Assembly (NCBI RefSeq): GCF_004361855.1
Contig: NZ_SNWQ01000007.1
Span: forward strand, 186,001-250,000
Source: Kribbella caucasensis
GTDB lineage: Bacteria; Actinomycetota; Actinomycetes; Propionibacteriales; Kribbellaceae
DNA: 64,000 nucleotides
Direction: 5' to 3'
Made by a program: the position numbers and the translations under genes
In this document: one piece after another, positions 7,228 to 16,860 of the stretch
How positions within the stretch are numbered: position 1 is the first letter of the stretch
How the letters are laid out: the number at the start of each line of letters is the position of its first letter
The notes under the pieces: model-generated
Told to the model about the DNA's origin: nothing
Databases searched by the model: none
The model's input: the letters and a program-made list of their open reading frames with translations, nothing else

Positions 7228-9969
7228 TCAGTCCGGTCCGGGGCGCGGTTCGCCGAGGCCAAGACGTACGGCGGCGGCAGCAGCCTGCACCCGGGTCCGG
7301 ACCCCCAGCTTCTCGAGGATGTGGGTCACGTGCACGCTGGCGGTCTTGGGACTCATGTACAGCTCCTGGCCGATCTCGCGGTTGGTGCGCCCTTCCAGCA
7401 GCAGCTCGAGAACCTGCGTCTCCCGATCGGTCAGCAGCGGACGGTCGGCGTCGCCGGCCCGCCCCCGGTGTTCGCGAGCCGTCAGGTCCACCCGGGCGAG
7501 CTTGGCCAGGCTCCGGATCTCACCAAGAAGTGGCTCGGCGCCGAGCCCGGTGGCGAGCTCATCGGCGGCACGCAGCTCCTGAGCGGCGGTACGTCGGGCA
7601 CGGGTTCCGGCCTGACTCGCGAGGATGGCCTCGCCGGCACGAAGATGCGAGCGGGCAGCGTCGTAGGGCCGACCGACCGCTGCCCACTCCGCCGCGGCAT
7701 CGAGCCAGGCGCCGGGATCGGACGCACCTGACGCCCGGGATCGCTCGCCCCGCAGTACGGCGGACATCGCCGCCTCCGTCCGCTTCTTCCCTGCCTGACC
7801 GAGAAGAGTCGCGAGTCGTTCGACCTGATCTGCCGCTCCTAGTCGCGCCGCGGCGTCCAGTCCGACGATGAGGAGCTCTGTCTCGTCGAACTCGTCCTCA
7901 CCTCCGTGCACCGTTTCCGCGATCGTCAGGGCCAGCTCGAGAGCATCCCGCGGGCGATCGGTCTGCAGCAGCAGCCTGCACTGAACCTGCCCGTACGTCC
8001 CGACGAACTGCGGCTGGTCTCGCTCGTGCAGGGGTGCGGCCACGCGCATCATCTCCGCTGCGGCCGCGACGTCTCCACGGGCGAGCTGGACCTGAGCGAT
8101 GGCGGCTTGGAGCACCCCGAACTCGGAGTGTTCGCCGGCGTCCTCTGCCCAGGAGAGCGCCTCGTCCCACCGTCCCGCCTCGTAGAGCGTGAGGAGCACG
8201 TTTACGTCGATCAGGTCCTCGAGCCAGTGCCGCCCGAGCATCAGCCGCCGAAGCTCCGAACGGGTCCGGGCCGCGAGCTCAACGGCCCGGTCCGCATCGC
8301 CGAGCCGCCAGCTGAGATCGCTCAGGCCGACGGCCGCCATCGCGATGTCTTCCGGCTCGGCGATCCTGCGGGCGATGGCCAACGCGGCCTCGTGGTGCCC
8401 GAGGGCGTCTGAGGGTCTGTCCTCGAGAGCCGCGACGATACCGAGCAGGAAGTGGGCGGTCCCGACCGTCCGGAGGTCACCGCAGCTGGTGCCGAGTTCG
8501 AAGGCAGCCTTCGTGGCTTGCCGGGCCTCATCCCACCGGGCGCCCGTCCCCAGCGCCATGGCTCGTGCCGCGTGGATGCGAGCCCAGGTTGCTTCGTCCT
8601 GCCGTGGGGTCAGCTGCTCGGCACGCTCGACATCCCGCAGCGCCCGATCCGTATCGCCGATGACGACCCAGAGCCAGCCGCGGGTGAGCGCAGCCCGGAC
8701 GACCAGATCATCCGAACCGGTCTGGTCATCCGCCAGCAGGCCGATGGCTCTTCTAGCCTGACCGGCGGCGTTCAGATGAGTTGCCGCGGAGATGAGCAAC
8801 GCCAGCTTCTCCGGTACGGCGGACCGCGCCTCGGCCGCGGTGTCCCACGCGGCGGCGGCAACGGCGTACCAGTCACCGGCTTCGGCGATGGCGAAGCTGC
8901 GTTCCGCGGATTCCGCTGCCCGGACGGCCCACCTGAGGGTCGCGTCCGGATCATCGGTGCGTTGGTACTGTTCTGCGACTTCGGCCAGCTCCGCGGCGGT
9001 CGGATGCGGAGGAAGGGCCGCCTCCAGCCGGGCGGCTAGACGCTGGTGCAGAAGCCGTCGTTCGGGGGCGATCAGCAGCTCGTAAGCGACCTCGCCCAGG
9101 ACAGGATGGCGAGCGGCCCACCCACCGGCCGGATCCCTGACCATCAGTCCGGCCGCCCGGGTCTCCTGGAGGGCATCCGCGTCGGCCCCGGCAGCGAGCA
9201 GCTCATCATCGGCGAGCGGTCGGCCGAGCGTCGCTGTTGCGGCGACGGCGACGCGGGCCGGCGGTGACACCGACTCCAGCCGCGATAGCAGGACCTGCCG
9301 GAGCGAGTCCGGCAGCTCCGGGCCACCTTGAGCCAGCTCGACGCTCAAGTACGGGTTGCCGGCGCTCCGTCGATACACCTCCGCGATCGCGGCCGGAGAA
9401 CACCAGGAAAGCTGCTCCGCGGTCTCCGCCATGGTCAGCCGACTCAGTGGCAGATCCGTGACCGGCGGAGCACGCAACAGTTCCCCGAGCCACCGCTGGT
9501 GCTCCAGGTCGGTCGGTTCGTCGCGCCAGGTGAGCAGAATCAGGAGTCCGGACTCAGGTAGGTTCCGGCTTGCGTAAGCCAGGAAGTCCAGGGTGGAGGT
9601 GTCCGCCCAGTGCACGTCCTCGACGACCAGGATGGCGCCCTGATGGGCGAGATGGGTCAGCGTCGTGAGCATTGCCTCGACAGTCCGGGCCCGGCCCGCC
9701 GCAACGGACGAGAACGCCTCGCCGTCGACGGGCCCGTGCGTCAGCACCCGGTCGAGCCCGCCGTACGCCAGCCGGCCGGACATCGGTGCGCAGCCGCCGC
9801 GAAGGATTCGCAGTCGATCCGCATCCTCGAGGACAGCACGAACCAGGACGGTCTTGCCGATTCCCGCCTCGCCCCGGACGATCGCGACCGCGGACGTCGT
9901 GGTCAGGCCGCCGATCAGTCCCCTCAGCAGTGCGATTTCGTCGTCACGCCCGATCAGCTCGGTGCTCAC
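7228..9969 (-). CDS. LAL-type LuxR transcriptional regulator with AAA/NTPase domain
   Basis: This 913-residue protein has the large ATP-binding LuxR architecture. The N-terminal ATPase has Walker A GEAGIGKT (33-40) and a Walker B-like VVEDVHWAD (about 115-123). A long middle of TPR-like helices is rich in Ala and Arg. The C-terminal LuxR/FixJ helix-turn-helix (LTDRETQVLELLLEGRTNREIG and on) falls in the last 70 residues. Such proteins usually activate transcription in response to a small-molecule inducer, often for secondary metabolism or sugar use. No obvious target operon is adjacent; it is divergent from rarA. GTG 9969 begins directly with the conserved IGRDDEI segment. Confidence 0.85.
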   Translation of the reverse strand: MSTELIGRDDEIALLRGLIGGLTTTSAVAIVRGEAGIGKTVLVRAVLEDADRLRILRGGCAPMSGRLAYGGLDRVLTHGPVDGEAFSSVAAGRARTVEAMLTTLTHLAHQGAILVVEDVHWADTSTLDFLAYASRNLPESGLLILLTWRDEPTDLEHQRWLGELLRAPPVTDLPLSRLTMAETAEQLSWCSPAAIAEVYRRSAGNPYLSVELAQGGPELPDSLRQVLLSRLESVSPPARVAVAATATLGRPLADDELLAAGADADALQETRAAGLMVRDPAGGWAARHPVLGEVAYELLIAPERRLLHQRLAARLEAALPPHPTAAELAEVAEQYQRTDDPDATLRWAVRAAESAERSFAIAEAGDWYAVAAAAWDTAAEARSAVPEKLALLISAATHLNAAGQARRAIGLLADDQTGSDDLVVRAALTRGWLWVVIGDTDRALRDVERAEQLTPRQDEATWARIHAARAMALGTGARWDEARQATKAAFELGTSCGDLRTVGTAHFLLGIVAALEDRPSDALGHHEAALAIARRIAEPEDIAMAAVGLSDLSWRLGDADRAVELAARTRSELRRLMLGRHWLEDLIDVNVLLTLYEAGRWDEALSWAEDAGEHSEFGVLQAAIAQVQLARGDVAAAAEMMRVAAPLHERDQPQFVGTYGQVQCRLLLQTDRPRDALELALTIAETVHGGEDEFDETELLIVGLDAAARLGAADQVERLATLLGQAGKKRTEAAMSAVLRGERSRASGASDPGAWLDAAAEWAAVGRPYDAARSHLRAGEAILASQAGTRARRTAAQELRAADELATGLGAEPLLGEIRSLAKLARVDLTAREHRGRAGDADRPLLTDRETQVLELLLEGRTNREIGQELYMSPKTASVHVTHILEKLGVRTRVQAAAAAVRLGLGEPRPGPD

Positions 9970-10079
9970 TCACCCATGATGCGCCGCGATCGGCGCCGCG
10001 GTGTGACGCGGAACGCGGTACAAGCGCTCGAAACACCGGATCCGATGCGGCGGATGGAGGGACTGTCGGTGGGCGTAGG

Positions 10080-10085
10080 TAGGCT
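10080..10085 (+). promoter_or_regulatory. Putative -10 element of rarA (leaderless pattern)
   Basis: TAGGCT fits TANNNT and ends 6 nt before the GTG start, so transcription would begin at the start codon. No good -35 is visible. Confidence 0.4.
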
Positions 10086-10091
10086 CATCGG

Positions 10092-11471
10092 GTGAGTGAC
10101 GGCTTGTTCGATCTTCCTGGGGCGGCTGCTCCTGCTCGTGGGGGCGGGAGTTTGGCGGACGCCGACCATACGGCTGCGCCGTTGGCTGTGCGGATGCGGC
10201 CCAGGAGTCTGGACGAGTTGGTCGGGCAGCAGCACTTGCTGGCGCCGGGGTCGCCGTTGCGCCGGCTGGTCGAGGGGGACCAGCCGATGTCGTTGCTGTT
10301 GTGGGGGCCGCCGGGGACCGGGAAGACGACGATCGCGGCGGTCGTGTCGCATCAGACGAATCGGAAGTTCGTCGAGTTGTCGGCGGTGACGGCCGGGGTC
10401 AAGGACGTTCGGCAGGTGATCGACGCCGCGCGGAGGGAGTTGTCGCGTCCGGGTGGGGCGGTCGAGACGGTGTTGTTCATCGATGAGGTGCACCGGTTCA
10501 CGAAGGCGCAGCAGGACGCGTTGCTGCCGGGGGTGGAGAACAGGTGGGTGACGCTGGTCGCGGCGACGACCGAGAATCCGTTCTTCTCGGTGATCTCGCC
10601 GCTGTTGTCGCGGTCGTTGCTGCTGACGCTGGAATCACTGACGGACGACGACATCGCCGTACTGCTGGATCGGGCGCTGGCCGATGAGCGTGGGTTGAAC
10701 GGTGAGTTCGAGCTGGCGGCGGACGCCCGGGATCACCTGCTGCGGATGGCCGGGGGAGATGCGCGGCGGGCGTTGACCTACCTGGAAGCCGCTGCGGGTG
10801 GGGCGCTCGCAAAGAACGCCGGCCAGAGTGGGCCGGCGGTGATTGACCTGAAGACGCTGGAGACGGCGGTGGATCGGGCAGCGGTGCGGTACGACCGGGC
10901 TGGGGATCAGCACTATGACGTGGCGTCGGCGTTGATCAAGTCGATCCGCGGGTCCGACGTGGACGCCGCGATGCACTACCTGGCCCGGATGGTCGAGGCC
11001 GGTGAGGATCCGCGGTTCATCGCGCGCCGGCTGGTGATCTCGGCCAGCGAGGACATCGGCATGGGCGACCCGACCGCGCTCGGGGTCGCCGTCGCCGCGG
11101 CCGAGGCGGTGCAGTTCATCGGCATGCCGGAGGGCCGGATCAACCTGGCGCAGGCCGTCGTCGCGCTCGCCCTGGCGCCGAAGTCGAACGCGGTGATTAC
11201 GGCGATCGACGCCGCCATCGCGGATGTGAAGGCGGGCAAGGTCGGTCCGGTGCCGCCGCATCTGCGCGACGCCCACTACGCCGGGGCCAAGAAGATCGGC
11301 CACGGTTCGTCGTACCAGTACTCGCATGACGATCCCCGTGGCGTCGTCCCGCAGCAGTACGCGCCGGACGTCATCGACGGCACGGACTACTACCAGCCCA
11401 CCCGTCGGGGCGGTGAAGCCGCGTACGCCGATCGCGTCGCCGCCATCCGCAAGATCCTCCGCGACCGCTGA
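10092..11471 (+). CDS. rarA: Replication-associated recombination protein A (AAA+ ATPase)
   Basis: This 459-residue protein has the RarA/MgsA/WRNIP1 pattern. Walker A is GPPGTGKTT in [19 protein letters not shown], Walker B is FIDEVHRF, sensor 1 is ATTENPFF, and the C-terminal tetramerisation part includes [12 protein letters not shown] and the final YQPTRRG segment. RarA acts at stalled replication forks with SSB and RecA. An N-terminal LFDLPG segment precedes the motor. It lies between the divergent LuxR-type regulator and the exopolysaccharide operon. In many actinobacteria rarA lies close to alaS; here the 14-kb exopolysaccharide locus separates the two. Confidence 0.92.
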   Translation: MSDGLFDLPGAAAPARGGGSLADADHTAAPLAVRMRPRSLDELVGQQHLLAPGSPLRRLVEGDQPMSLLLWGPPGTGKTTIAAVVSHQTNRKFVELSAVTAGVKDVRQVIDAARRELSRPGGAVETVLFIDEVHRFTKAQQDALLPGVENRWVTLVAATTENPFFSVISPLLSRSLLLTLESLTDDDIAVLLDRALADERGLNGEFELAADARDHLLRMAGGDARRALTYLEAAAGGALAKNAGQSGPAVIDLKTLETAVDRAAVRYDRAGDQHYDVASALIKSIRGSDVDAAMHYLARMVEAGEDPRFIARRLVISASEDIGMGDPTALGVAVAAAEAVQFIGMPEGRINLAQAVVALALAPKSNAVITAIDAAIADVKAGKVGPVPPHLRDAHYAGAKKIGHGSSYQYSHDDPRGVVPQQYAPDVIDGTDYYQPTRRGGEAAYADRVAAIRKILRDR

Positions 11472-11749
11472 GGAATTATTTGCGAGACGAGTGAGTCTCT
11501 GATGAATTTCGGCGTGATTTACCGGCAATCATGCCTGAAATGAATTCCCGGTGAACAGCGGAAAAAGCCGGAGTTAGTTCACGAAATGCTCATCTTTGCC
11601 GGGGTGTACGGGATCGTGAACTGAGCCTAGGGTTTGCTTGTCGGTTCAGCCGGCGGTACTGACTGGGGGGTCGGTCAGGGGGGCAGGGGGAATTGTGATG
11701 CCGCTTGCCCCGGCACGGTCAGGGGTGGGATCTCACAGTGGGGGCGAGA
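11472..11749 (+). promoter_or_regulatory. Leader region of the exopolysaccharide operon
   Basis: About 280 bases without a gene, comparatively AT-rich at 11472-11640. A perfect 9-bp inverted repeat (11576-11584 with 11614-11622, AGTTCACGA and its complement, 29 nt apart) could be an operator. The second half is G-rich on the coding strand: runs of five or six G at 11665-11670, 11678-11683, 11686-11690 and 11740-11744, plus GGGG at 11722-11725. The decamer CGGTCAGGGG occurs twice (11672 and 11716). TAGGGT at 11629-11634 is a possible -10. Confidence 0.5.
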
Positions 11750-12799
11750 ATGACGAAGGCCATTGGGCTGCGCGTCGGAGTTGTTGGCTGTGGATATTGG
11801 GGATCGAAACACATCAGGGTTTTACACGCACTGGAATCGGTGGATTCCATCGCGGCGATCGACCCGAATCCGGACCGGGCGATCCAGCTGGCCCGGCACT
11901 ACCCGGGAATCGAGAGCTACCAGGATCTGGACGCGGCGCTGCCGTACCTCGACGCGGTGATCATCGCGACGCCGCCGAGCACGCACAAACCGCTTGCGCT
12001 GAAGGCGATCGCGGCCGGCGTTCACGTGATGGTGGAGAAGCCGCTGGCGACGTCGGCGGCCGATGCCCGCGTGATGATCGCGGCCGCCGAGGCGAAGAAC
12101 GTCGTACTCATGGTCGGCCACACGTTCGAGTTCCATTCGGCCGTCTGGCAGTTGCGGCAGATGGTGCAGAACAAGGAACTCGGTGACCTCTACTACCTGG
12201 ACACCGCACGGCTGAACCTCGGCCTCTACCAGAACGACTGCAACGTGCTGTTCGACCTGGCGCCGCACGACGTGTCGATCCTCAACTTCGTCCTCGGGGC
12301 GAAGCCGGTCAGCGTCGAGTGCTGGTCGTCCCGGCACGCCAACAGTCGGCTGGAGGACGTCGGGTACCTGCGGCTGCACTACCAGGACCCCGACGTCACC
12401 GCGAACGTGCACGTCAGCTGGCTCGATCCGTGCAAGGTACGCCGGGTCACCATGGTCGGCAGCCAGAAGATGGTGATCTTCAACGACCTGGCCACCGAGG
12501 AACGGATCAAGGTCCACGACAAGGGCGTATCCGAGGCACCGACCTTCGGCCAGGACCTGACCCAGCCGCCGATGTCCTACCGGTACGGCGATGTGGTCGC
12601 GCCGTACCTGGAAATGAACGAGCCGTTGATGGTCGAGGACCAGCACTTCACCGACTGCGTGATCAGTGGGATGAAGCCGTTGACCGGTGGTGAGAACGGG
12701 CTCGGTGTGGTCGAGGTGCTCGAGTGCGCCCAGCGCGCGGCGACCGAGGGCCGGCGGGTCAGCCTGTCCGAGCTCCAGCCGATCGGGGAGCTGCTGTGA
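11750..12799 (+). CDS. Gfo/Idh/MocA-family sugar dehydrogenase
   Basis: This 349-residue protein opens with the NAD(P)-binding Rossmann motif VGVVGCGYWG and has the family signature VEKPLAT (about residues 99-105). An acidic NLGLYQNDCNVLFDLAPHD segment near the active site follows. It most resembles UDP-sugar 3-dehydrogenases of the WlbA type, which oxidise C3 so the next enzyme can aminate it. The following aminotransferase and hexapeptide acyltransferase support that reading (dehydrogenase, aminotransferase, N-acyltransferase). ATG 11750 follows a GGGGGCGAG sequence; an in-frame GTG at 11738 is possible. It is the first gene of an eight-gene run coupled by overlaps. Confidence 0.85.
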   Translation: MTKAIGLRVGVVGCGYWGSKHIRVLHALESVDSIAAIDPNPDRAIQLARHYPGIESYQDLDAALPYLDAVIIATPPSTHKPLALKAIAAGVHVMVEKPLATSAADARVMIAAAEAKNVVLMVGHTFEFHSAVWQLRQMVQNKELGDLYYLDTARLNLGLYQNDCNVLFDLAPHDVSILNFVLGAKPVSVECWSSRHANSRLEDVGYLRLHYQDPDVTANVHVSWLDPCKVRRVTMVGSQKMVIFNDLATEERIKVHDKGVSEAPTFGQDLTQPPMSYRYGDVVAPYLEMNEPLMVEDQHFTDCVISGMKPLTGGENGLGVVEVLECAQRAATEGRRVSLSELQPIGELL

Positions 12800-13932
12800 G
12801 CGAAGCGCCAATGGGAAAGGTGCCCTTCCTGGACATCGCGGGCGCGACCAGAGAGGTCGCGGCCGAGGTGTGGGCCGGTTGGGGTGAGCTGCTCAGGACC
12901 GGCCAGTTCGTAGGCGGTACCGCGGTCAGCCGTTTCGAGTCCGAGTGGTCGGCGTACTGCGGTACGGAGTACGCCGTCGGGGTGGCGAACGGGACGGACG
13001 CGTTGCACCTCACGTTGCGGGGACTCGGCATCGGTCCCGGTGACGAGGTGATCGTGCCCGCCAACACCTTCGTGGCAACGGTGGAGGCGGTCGTACTCGC
13101 CGGTGCGACTCCGCGTTTCGCCGATGTCGACGACGGCACGTTGCTGCTCACGCCGGAGACGATCAAGGCGGCCGTCACGTCCGCGACCAAGGCGGTCCTC
13201 GTCGTCCACCTGTACGGGCAGATGCCGGACATGGACGCGATCATCGACAGCACCGACAGCCTCGGCCTGATCCTGCTCGAGGACGCGGCGCAGGCGCAGG
13301 GCGCGACCTGGGCCGGTCGCCGGGCCGGATCGTTCGGGGTGGCGGGCTGCTTCAGCTTCTACCCGGGCAAGAACCTCGGTGCCTTCGGCGACGCCGGTGC
13401 GGTGGTCACCTCCGACCCGGCGCTGGCCGAGTTGCTGAACTCCCTGCGCGACCACGGGCGGATGCAGGGCGGACACGGCCACTACCGGCACGACGTACTC
13501 GGGATGAACAGCCGCTTGGACGGGGTACAGGCGGTTGTGTTGTCGGCCAAGCTGCGGCAGCTCGACGGGTGGAACCAGTCGCGCCGGACGCTGATGGCGG
13601 CGTACCGGGACTGGATCGATCCGGACAAGGCCCGGCTGGTCGAACAGCTGCCGGAGTCCGAAGGCGTGTTCCACCTGGCCGTGGTCCAGGTGAACGACCG
13701 GGACGGGGTCCGCGAACGCCTTGCCGAACAGGGGATCGGGACCGGCATCCACTACCCGGTTCCGTGTCACCAGATGACGCCGTACGCGCAGTTCGCGGAC
13801 GGACCGATGCCGGTCGCCGAAGCGGCTGCGGGGCGGCAGTTGTCGCTGCCGATGTTCCCGCAACTGCGGAAGACCGACGTACAACGGGTAGCGGAGGCCC
13901 TGAACAAAGCCGTCACGGAGCCGATCCGATGA
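12796..13932 (+). CDS. DegT/DnrJ/EryC1-family PLP-dependent sugar aminotransferase
   Basis: This 378-residue protein has the family pattern: ANGTDAL near residue 65-70, EDAAQAQGA with the PLP-contacting Asp163, and the Schiff-base lysine Lys192 in FSFYPGKNLGAFGD. GTGIHYPVPCHQ and the conserved C-terminal LPMFPQL are also present. It would transfer an amino group from glutamate to the keto-sugar nucleotide made by the preceding dehydrogenase. The GTG start overlaps the previous stop (GTGA), giving translational coupling, and the next gene overlaps by ATGA. Sugar identity cannot be read from the sequence. Confidence 0.9.
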   Translation: MSEAPMGKVPFLDIAGATREVAAEVWAGWGELLRTGQFVGGTAVSRFESEWSAYCGTEYAVGVANGTDALHLTLRGLGIGPGDEVIVPANTFVATVEAVVLAGATPRFADVDDGTLLLTPETIKAAVTSATKAVLVVHLYGQMPDMDAIIDSTDSLGLILLEDAAQAQGATWAGRRAGSFGVAGCFSFYPGKNLGAFGDAGAVVTSDPALAELLNSLRDHGRMQGGHGHYRHDVLGMNSRLDGVQAVVLSAKLRQLDGWNQSRRTLMAAYRDWIDPDKARLVEQLPESEGVFHLAVVQVNDRDGVRERLAEQGIGTGIHYPVPCHQMTPYAQFADGPMPVAEAAAGRQLSLPMFPQLRKTDVQRVAEALNKAVTEPIR

Positions 13933-14582
13933 CCGCCGTACAAGCTGATCCGGGGGTGGAGATCGGCTACCCGGCCGCACGGCTCGTCGACGCCGAGCTG
14001 ATCCTCGGACCGGAGGCACGGCTGCGCAAGGGCACCATCCTGTACGCCGGTTCGCGGATCGGCGCGCGGTTCGAGACGGGCCACCATGTCGTGATCCGGG
14101 AGCAGTGCGAGATCGGCGACGACGTGTCGGTCTGGAGCAACACCGTGATCGACTACGGCTGCCGGATCGGGGCCGGTGTGAAGATCCACTCGAACTGCTA
14201 CGTCGCGCAGTACACCGAGATCGGCGCCGGTGCGTTCCTCGCGCCCGGGGTGACGATCGCCAACGATCTCTACCCGGGGCAGGCGGACTCGGCCGAGGTG
14301 ATGTCGGGCCCGTCGATCGGGGCCGGCGCCCAGCTCGGCGTGAACGTCACGGTGCTGCCGTTCGTGCGGATCGGCGACGGCTGCCTGGTCGGCGCCGGCT
14401 CCGTGGTGACTCGGGACCTGCCGGCCGGATCCGTTGCCTTCGGCAACCCTGCGCGGGTGCGCGGTTCGGTGGACGGGCTGACAGATATCGGCAGCCGGAT
14501 CCAGGCGGACGGCGAGTCGGCCTCACGGTACCGGTTCGCCGCCGGTGAGCCGTTGGGCAACAGTCATCGGGTCCGCCGATGA
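13929..14582 (+). CDS. Left-handed beta-helix (hexapeptide repeat) sugar N-acyltransferase
   Basis: This 217-residue protein is built of hexapeptide repeats ([LIV]-G-x4), visible from about residue 15 to 165 (for example IGARFE, IGDDVS, IGAGVK, IGAGAF, IGDGCL). FGNPAR, the typical end of the acyl-CoA-binding helix turn, follows. It would acylate the amino sugar produced by the two upstream enzymes, as WlbB or FdtC do. A non-repeat tail of about 45 residues follows the helix. ATGA overlaps at both ends place it in the middle of the operon. The acyl donor, probably acetyl-CoA, is inferred. Confidence 0.85.
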   Translation: MTAVQADPGVEIGYPAARLVDAELILGPEARLRKGTILYAGSRIGARFETGHHVVIREQCEIGDDVSVWSNTVIDYGCRIGAGVKIHSNCYVAQYTEIGAGAFLAPGVTIANDLYPGQADSAEVMSGPSIGAGAQLGVNVTVLPFVRIGDGCLVGAGSVVTRDLPAGSVAFGNPARVRGSVDGLTDIGSRIQADGESASRYRFAAGEPLGNSHRVRR

Positions 14583-15268
14583 GTCTCCTCCGCGGTGGCC
14601 GGGAAGCCCCCGTATCTCGGCCTGATCCAGTCCGCGGAGTGAGCCGCGCCATTCCGGTGGGGCGGGTCAAGAGGGCCATGGACCTGACCTTTGCCTTCAC
14701 CGGGGTGGTGCTGGCTGCGCCGCTGCTGCTGGTGATCTACGCGTGGATCCGGCTCACCAGTCCGGGGCCGGGGCTGTTCCGCCAGGTCCGGGTCGGGGCC
14801 GGTCGGCGGGAGTTCGTGATGTACAAGTTCCGGACCATGCGGACCGACGCGGATCCGAAGGTGCACGCCGATTACGTTCGCCGGTTGATGGCGGGGGAGG
14901 TGAAACCGGTCGATGGTTTGTACAAGCTCGACAACGACGCGCGGATCACTCGAGCGGGCCGGTTTCTCCGCCGCACGAGCCTTGACGAGCTGCCGCAGCT
15001 GCTCAACGTACTGCGCGGGGACATGTCGCTGGTCGGGCCGCGGCCGGTGCTGTCGTTCGAGGTCGAGCTGTTCCCGGACTGGGCCGCGCGGCGGTTCGAG
15101 GTGCAGCCTGGGCTGACCGGTCTGTGGCAGGTGAGCGGCCGCAACCAGTTGACCATGGTGCAGGGCCTGCGGCTGGACCTGGAGTACGTCGCTCACCAGA
15201 GCATCTGGCTCGACCTGCTGATCATGATCAAGACGCTCCCCGCAGTCCTCGGGAGGTCGGCCCGTTGA
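14579..15268 (+). CDS. Undecaprenyl-phosphate sugar phosphotransferase (bacterial sugar transferase family)
   Basis: This 229-residue monotopic phosphoglycosyl transferase has a basic N-terminus (VGRVKRAMD), one hydrophobic re-entrant helix (about residues 34-56), and the family blocks SPGPGLFRQVRVG, YKFRTM, TSLDELPQL and LVGPRP, and QPGLTGLWQVSGRN. The Asp-Glu pair in SLDELPQ is the catalytic dyad. It attaches the first sugar phosphate to undecaprenyl phosphate on the inner face of the membrane. Unlike WbaP-type enzymes it lacks the four extra N-terminal helices, so it is the short PglC-like form. It overlaps both neighbours. Confidence 0.92.
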   Translation: MSLLRGGREAPVSRPDPVRGVSRAIPVGRVKRAMDLTFAFTGVVLAAPLLLVIYAWIRLTSPGPGLFRQVRVGAGRREFVMYKFRTMRTDADPKVHADYVRRLMAGEVKPVDGLYKLDNDARITRAGRFLRRTSLDELPQLLNVLRGDMSLVGPRPVLSFEVELFPDWAARRFEVQPGLTGLWQVSGRNQLTMVQGLRLDLEYVAHQSIWLDLLIMIKTLPAVLGRSAR

Positions 15269-16860
15269 CCGCGGACCTGAAAGACCTCACCAGCGGCAGC
15301 GGCACTGCCCGTGACTCGGTCACGGTCGGTGCCTGGACTGCGATCAGCCGCGGTACCGGGGTCATCCGGGTCGTCGTCATCGGCGCTGTGCTGGGCCCGA
15401 CCTTCCTCGGCAACACCTACCAGCTGACGAATTCGCTGCCGAGCCTCATCTACTACGGATTCCTGGCCGGCTCGTTGTTCGTGTCCCTCTTGGTTCCGGC
15501 TCTGGTCAAGCACATCGACAACGGCCGGCCGGAGGACACCGCGCGGGTGAGTGGTGGATTCCTGGGCATCGCCCTGGTCTCGCTGCTCCTGCTCGCCCCG
15601 TTGGCCGTACTGCTGTTGCCGGAGCTGCTCCGGGTTGTCGGTCTCAACGGAACAGCAGCACAGGACAGTCAGCAGATCGAGGTCGCCCGGCTGCTCGTCC
15701 TGCTCACTGTCCCGCAGGTGTTCCTGTTCGCGGTGGTGGGAGCCTCCACGGCCGTCATGTACGCGCATCGCCGGTACGCACTCGCCGCCGCGGCGCCGGT
15801 GGCCGAGAACGCGGGGATCATCACCGTCCTGATCCTCGCCGGTGTCATCTACGGCAGGGGTCAGGAGCTGGGGGAGCACTCGACCGGCGAGGTTCTCCTG
15901 CTCGGGCTCGGCTCGACCGCGGCCGTCGGTGCCCACGCCGCGCTCCAGTGGTGGGGTGCACGACGAGCCGGGGTGCTGCTGCGCCCACGGGCCGGATGGC
16001 GAGACCCGGAGGTGATCGTCACCGTCCGCCGGGCGCTGCGCTCGCTGGCACAAGCAGGACTGCTCGCCGTCCAAATCCTAGCCCTGCTGCTCGTCTCCAA
16101 CCGGGTCGCGGGCGGCACGGTCGCCACCCAGATGGCGCTGAACTTCTACTACCTGCCGATCGCGCTGGCCGCGACACCGGTGGCGCTGGCGTTGCTGCCG
16201 CGGCTGTCCCGGCTGCACCAGGGCGACACCCCGCACGAGTTCGCCGGGACGTTCACTCAGGGACTGGGCCTGGCCTGGTTCATCGCGATCCCCGCGGCGA
16301 CGGGGTTCGTCGTACTGGCTGAGCCGATCGGCCACACGATCGGCTTCGTTTTGATCTCGGGCGGTCTCGCCGCGCTCTCGCTGGGACTGGTGGGCGAGAC
16401 GACCTTCTACGTCACCACGCAGGCCGCGTATGCCCGCGGGGACACCCGCACTCCATTGGTGTCGATGGCGCTCCAAGCCGTTGTCTGCCTGACTTTGTGC
16501 GCGGTTACCGCGATCTTCGTCAAGCCGGAACACTTGCTCCCCGCCCTCGGCGCCGCGTACGCCGTGGCCTCGCTGGTCGGCGGCGCGCATCTGTTCCTCC
16601 GGCTGAGCCGAGGGTGGCAACGACGGCAACTGTGGGCTTCGCTCGGCCGGATCGTGTTCGGCTCGGCGGTGATGGCGGCGCCGGTGTACTTCTGCGCTCG
16701 GCTGGTTGGCTCGCAGATCGATGGACGAGTCGGGCAGGTGCTCGCAGTGGTCGCGGGAGCCCTCGTTGGTGTGCTCGTGTTCGGTGCTCTTCAACGAGTA
16801 CTACGGGCGCCAGAGCTGGCCTGGCTCGTCACCGGACTGCGCGCCAAGGGGGCCGGATGA
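15265..16860 (+). CDS. MurJ/Wzx-like polysaccharide flippase
   Basis: This 531-residue membrane protein has roughly 14 hydrophobic helices and belongs to the MOP exporter superfamily. [20 protein letters not shown] near the N-terminus resembles the MurJ signature (SR-x-GxxR). It probably flips the undecaprenyl-linked repeat unit across the membrane; lipid II itself is normally handled by another MurJ. The start is TTG 15265, in a TTGA overlap with the previous stop and 8 nt after GGGAGG. The next gene overlaps by ATGA. Confidence 0.85.
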   Translation: MTADLKDLTSGSGTARDSVTVGAWTAISRGTGVIRVVVIGAVLGPTFLGNTYQLTNSLPSLIYYGFLAGSLFVSLLVPALVKHIDNGRPEDTARVSGGFLGIALVSLLLLAPLAVLLLPELLRVVGLNGTAAQDSQQIEVARLLVLLTVPQVFLFAVVGASTAVMYAHRRYALAAAAPVAENAGIITVLILAGVIYGRGQELGEHSTGEVLLLGLGSTAAVGAHAALQWWGARRAGVLLRPRAGWRDPEVIVTVRRALRSLAQAGLLAVQILALLLVSNRVAGGTVATQMALNFYYLPIALAATPVALALLPRLSRLHQGDTPHEFAGTFTQGLGLAWFIAIPAATGFVVLAEPIGHTIGFVLISGGLAALSLGLVGETTFYVTTQAAYARGDTRTPLVSMALQAVVCLTLCAVTAIFVKPEHLLPALGAAYAVASLVGGAHLFLRLSRGWQRRQLWASLGRIVFGSAVMAAPVYFCARLVGSQIDGRVGQVLAVVAGALVGVLVFGALQRVLRAPELAWLVTGLRAKGAG

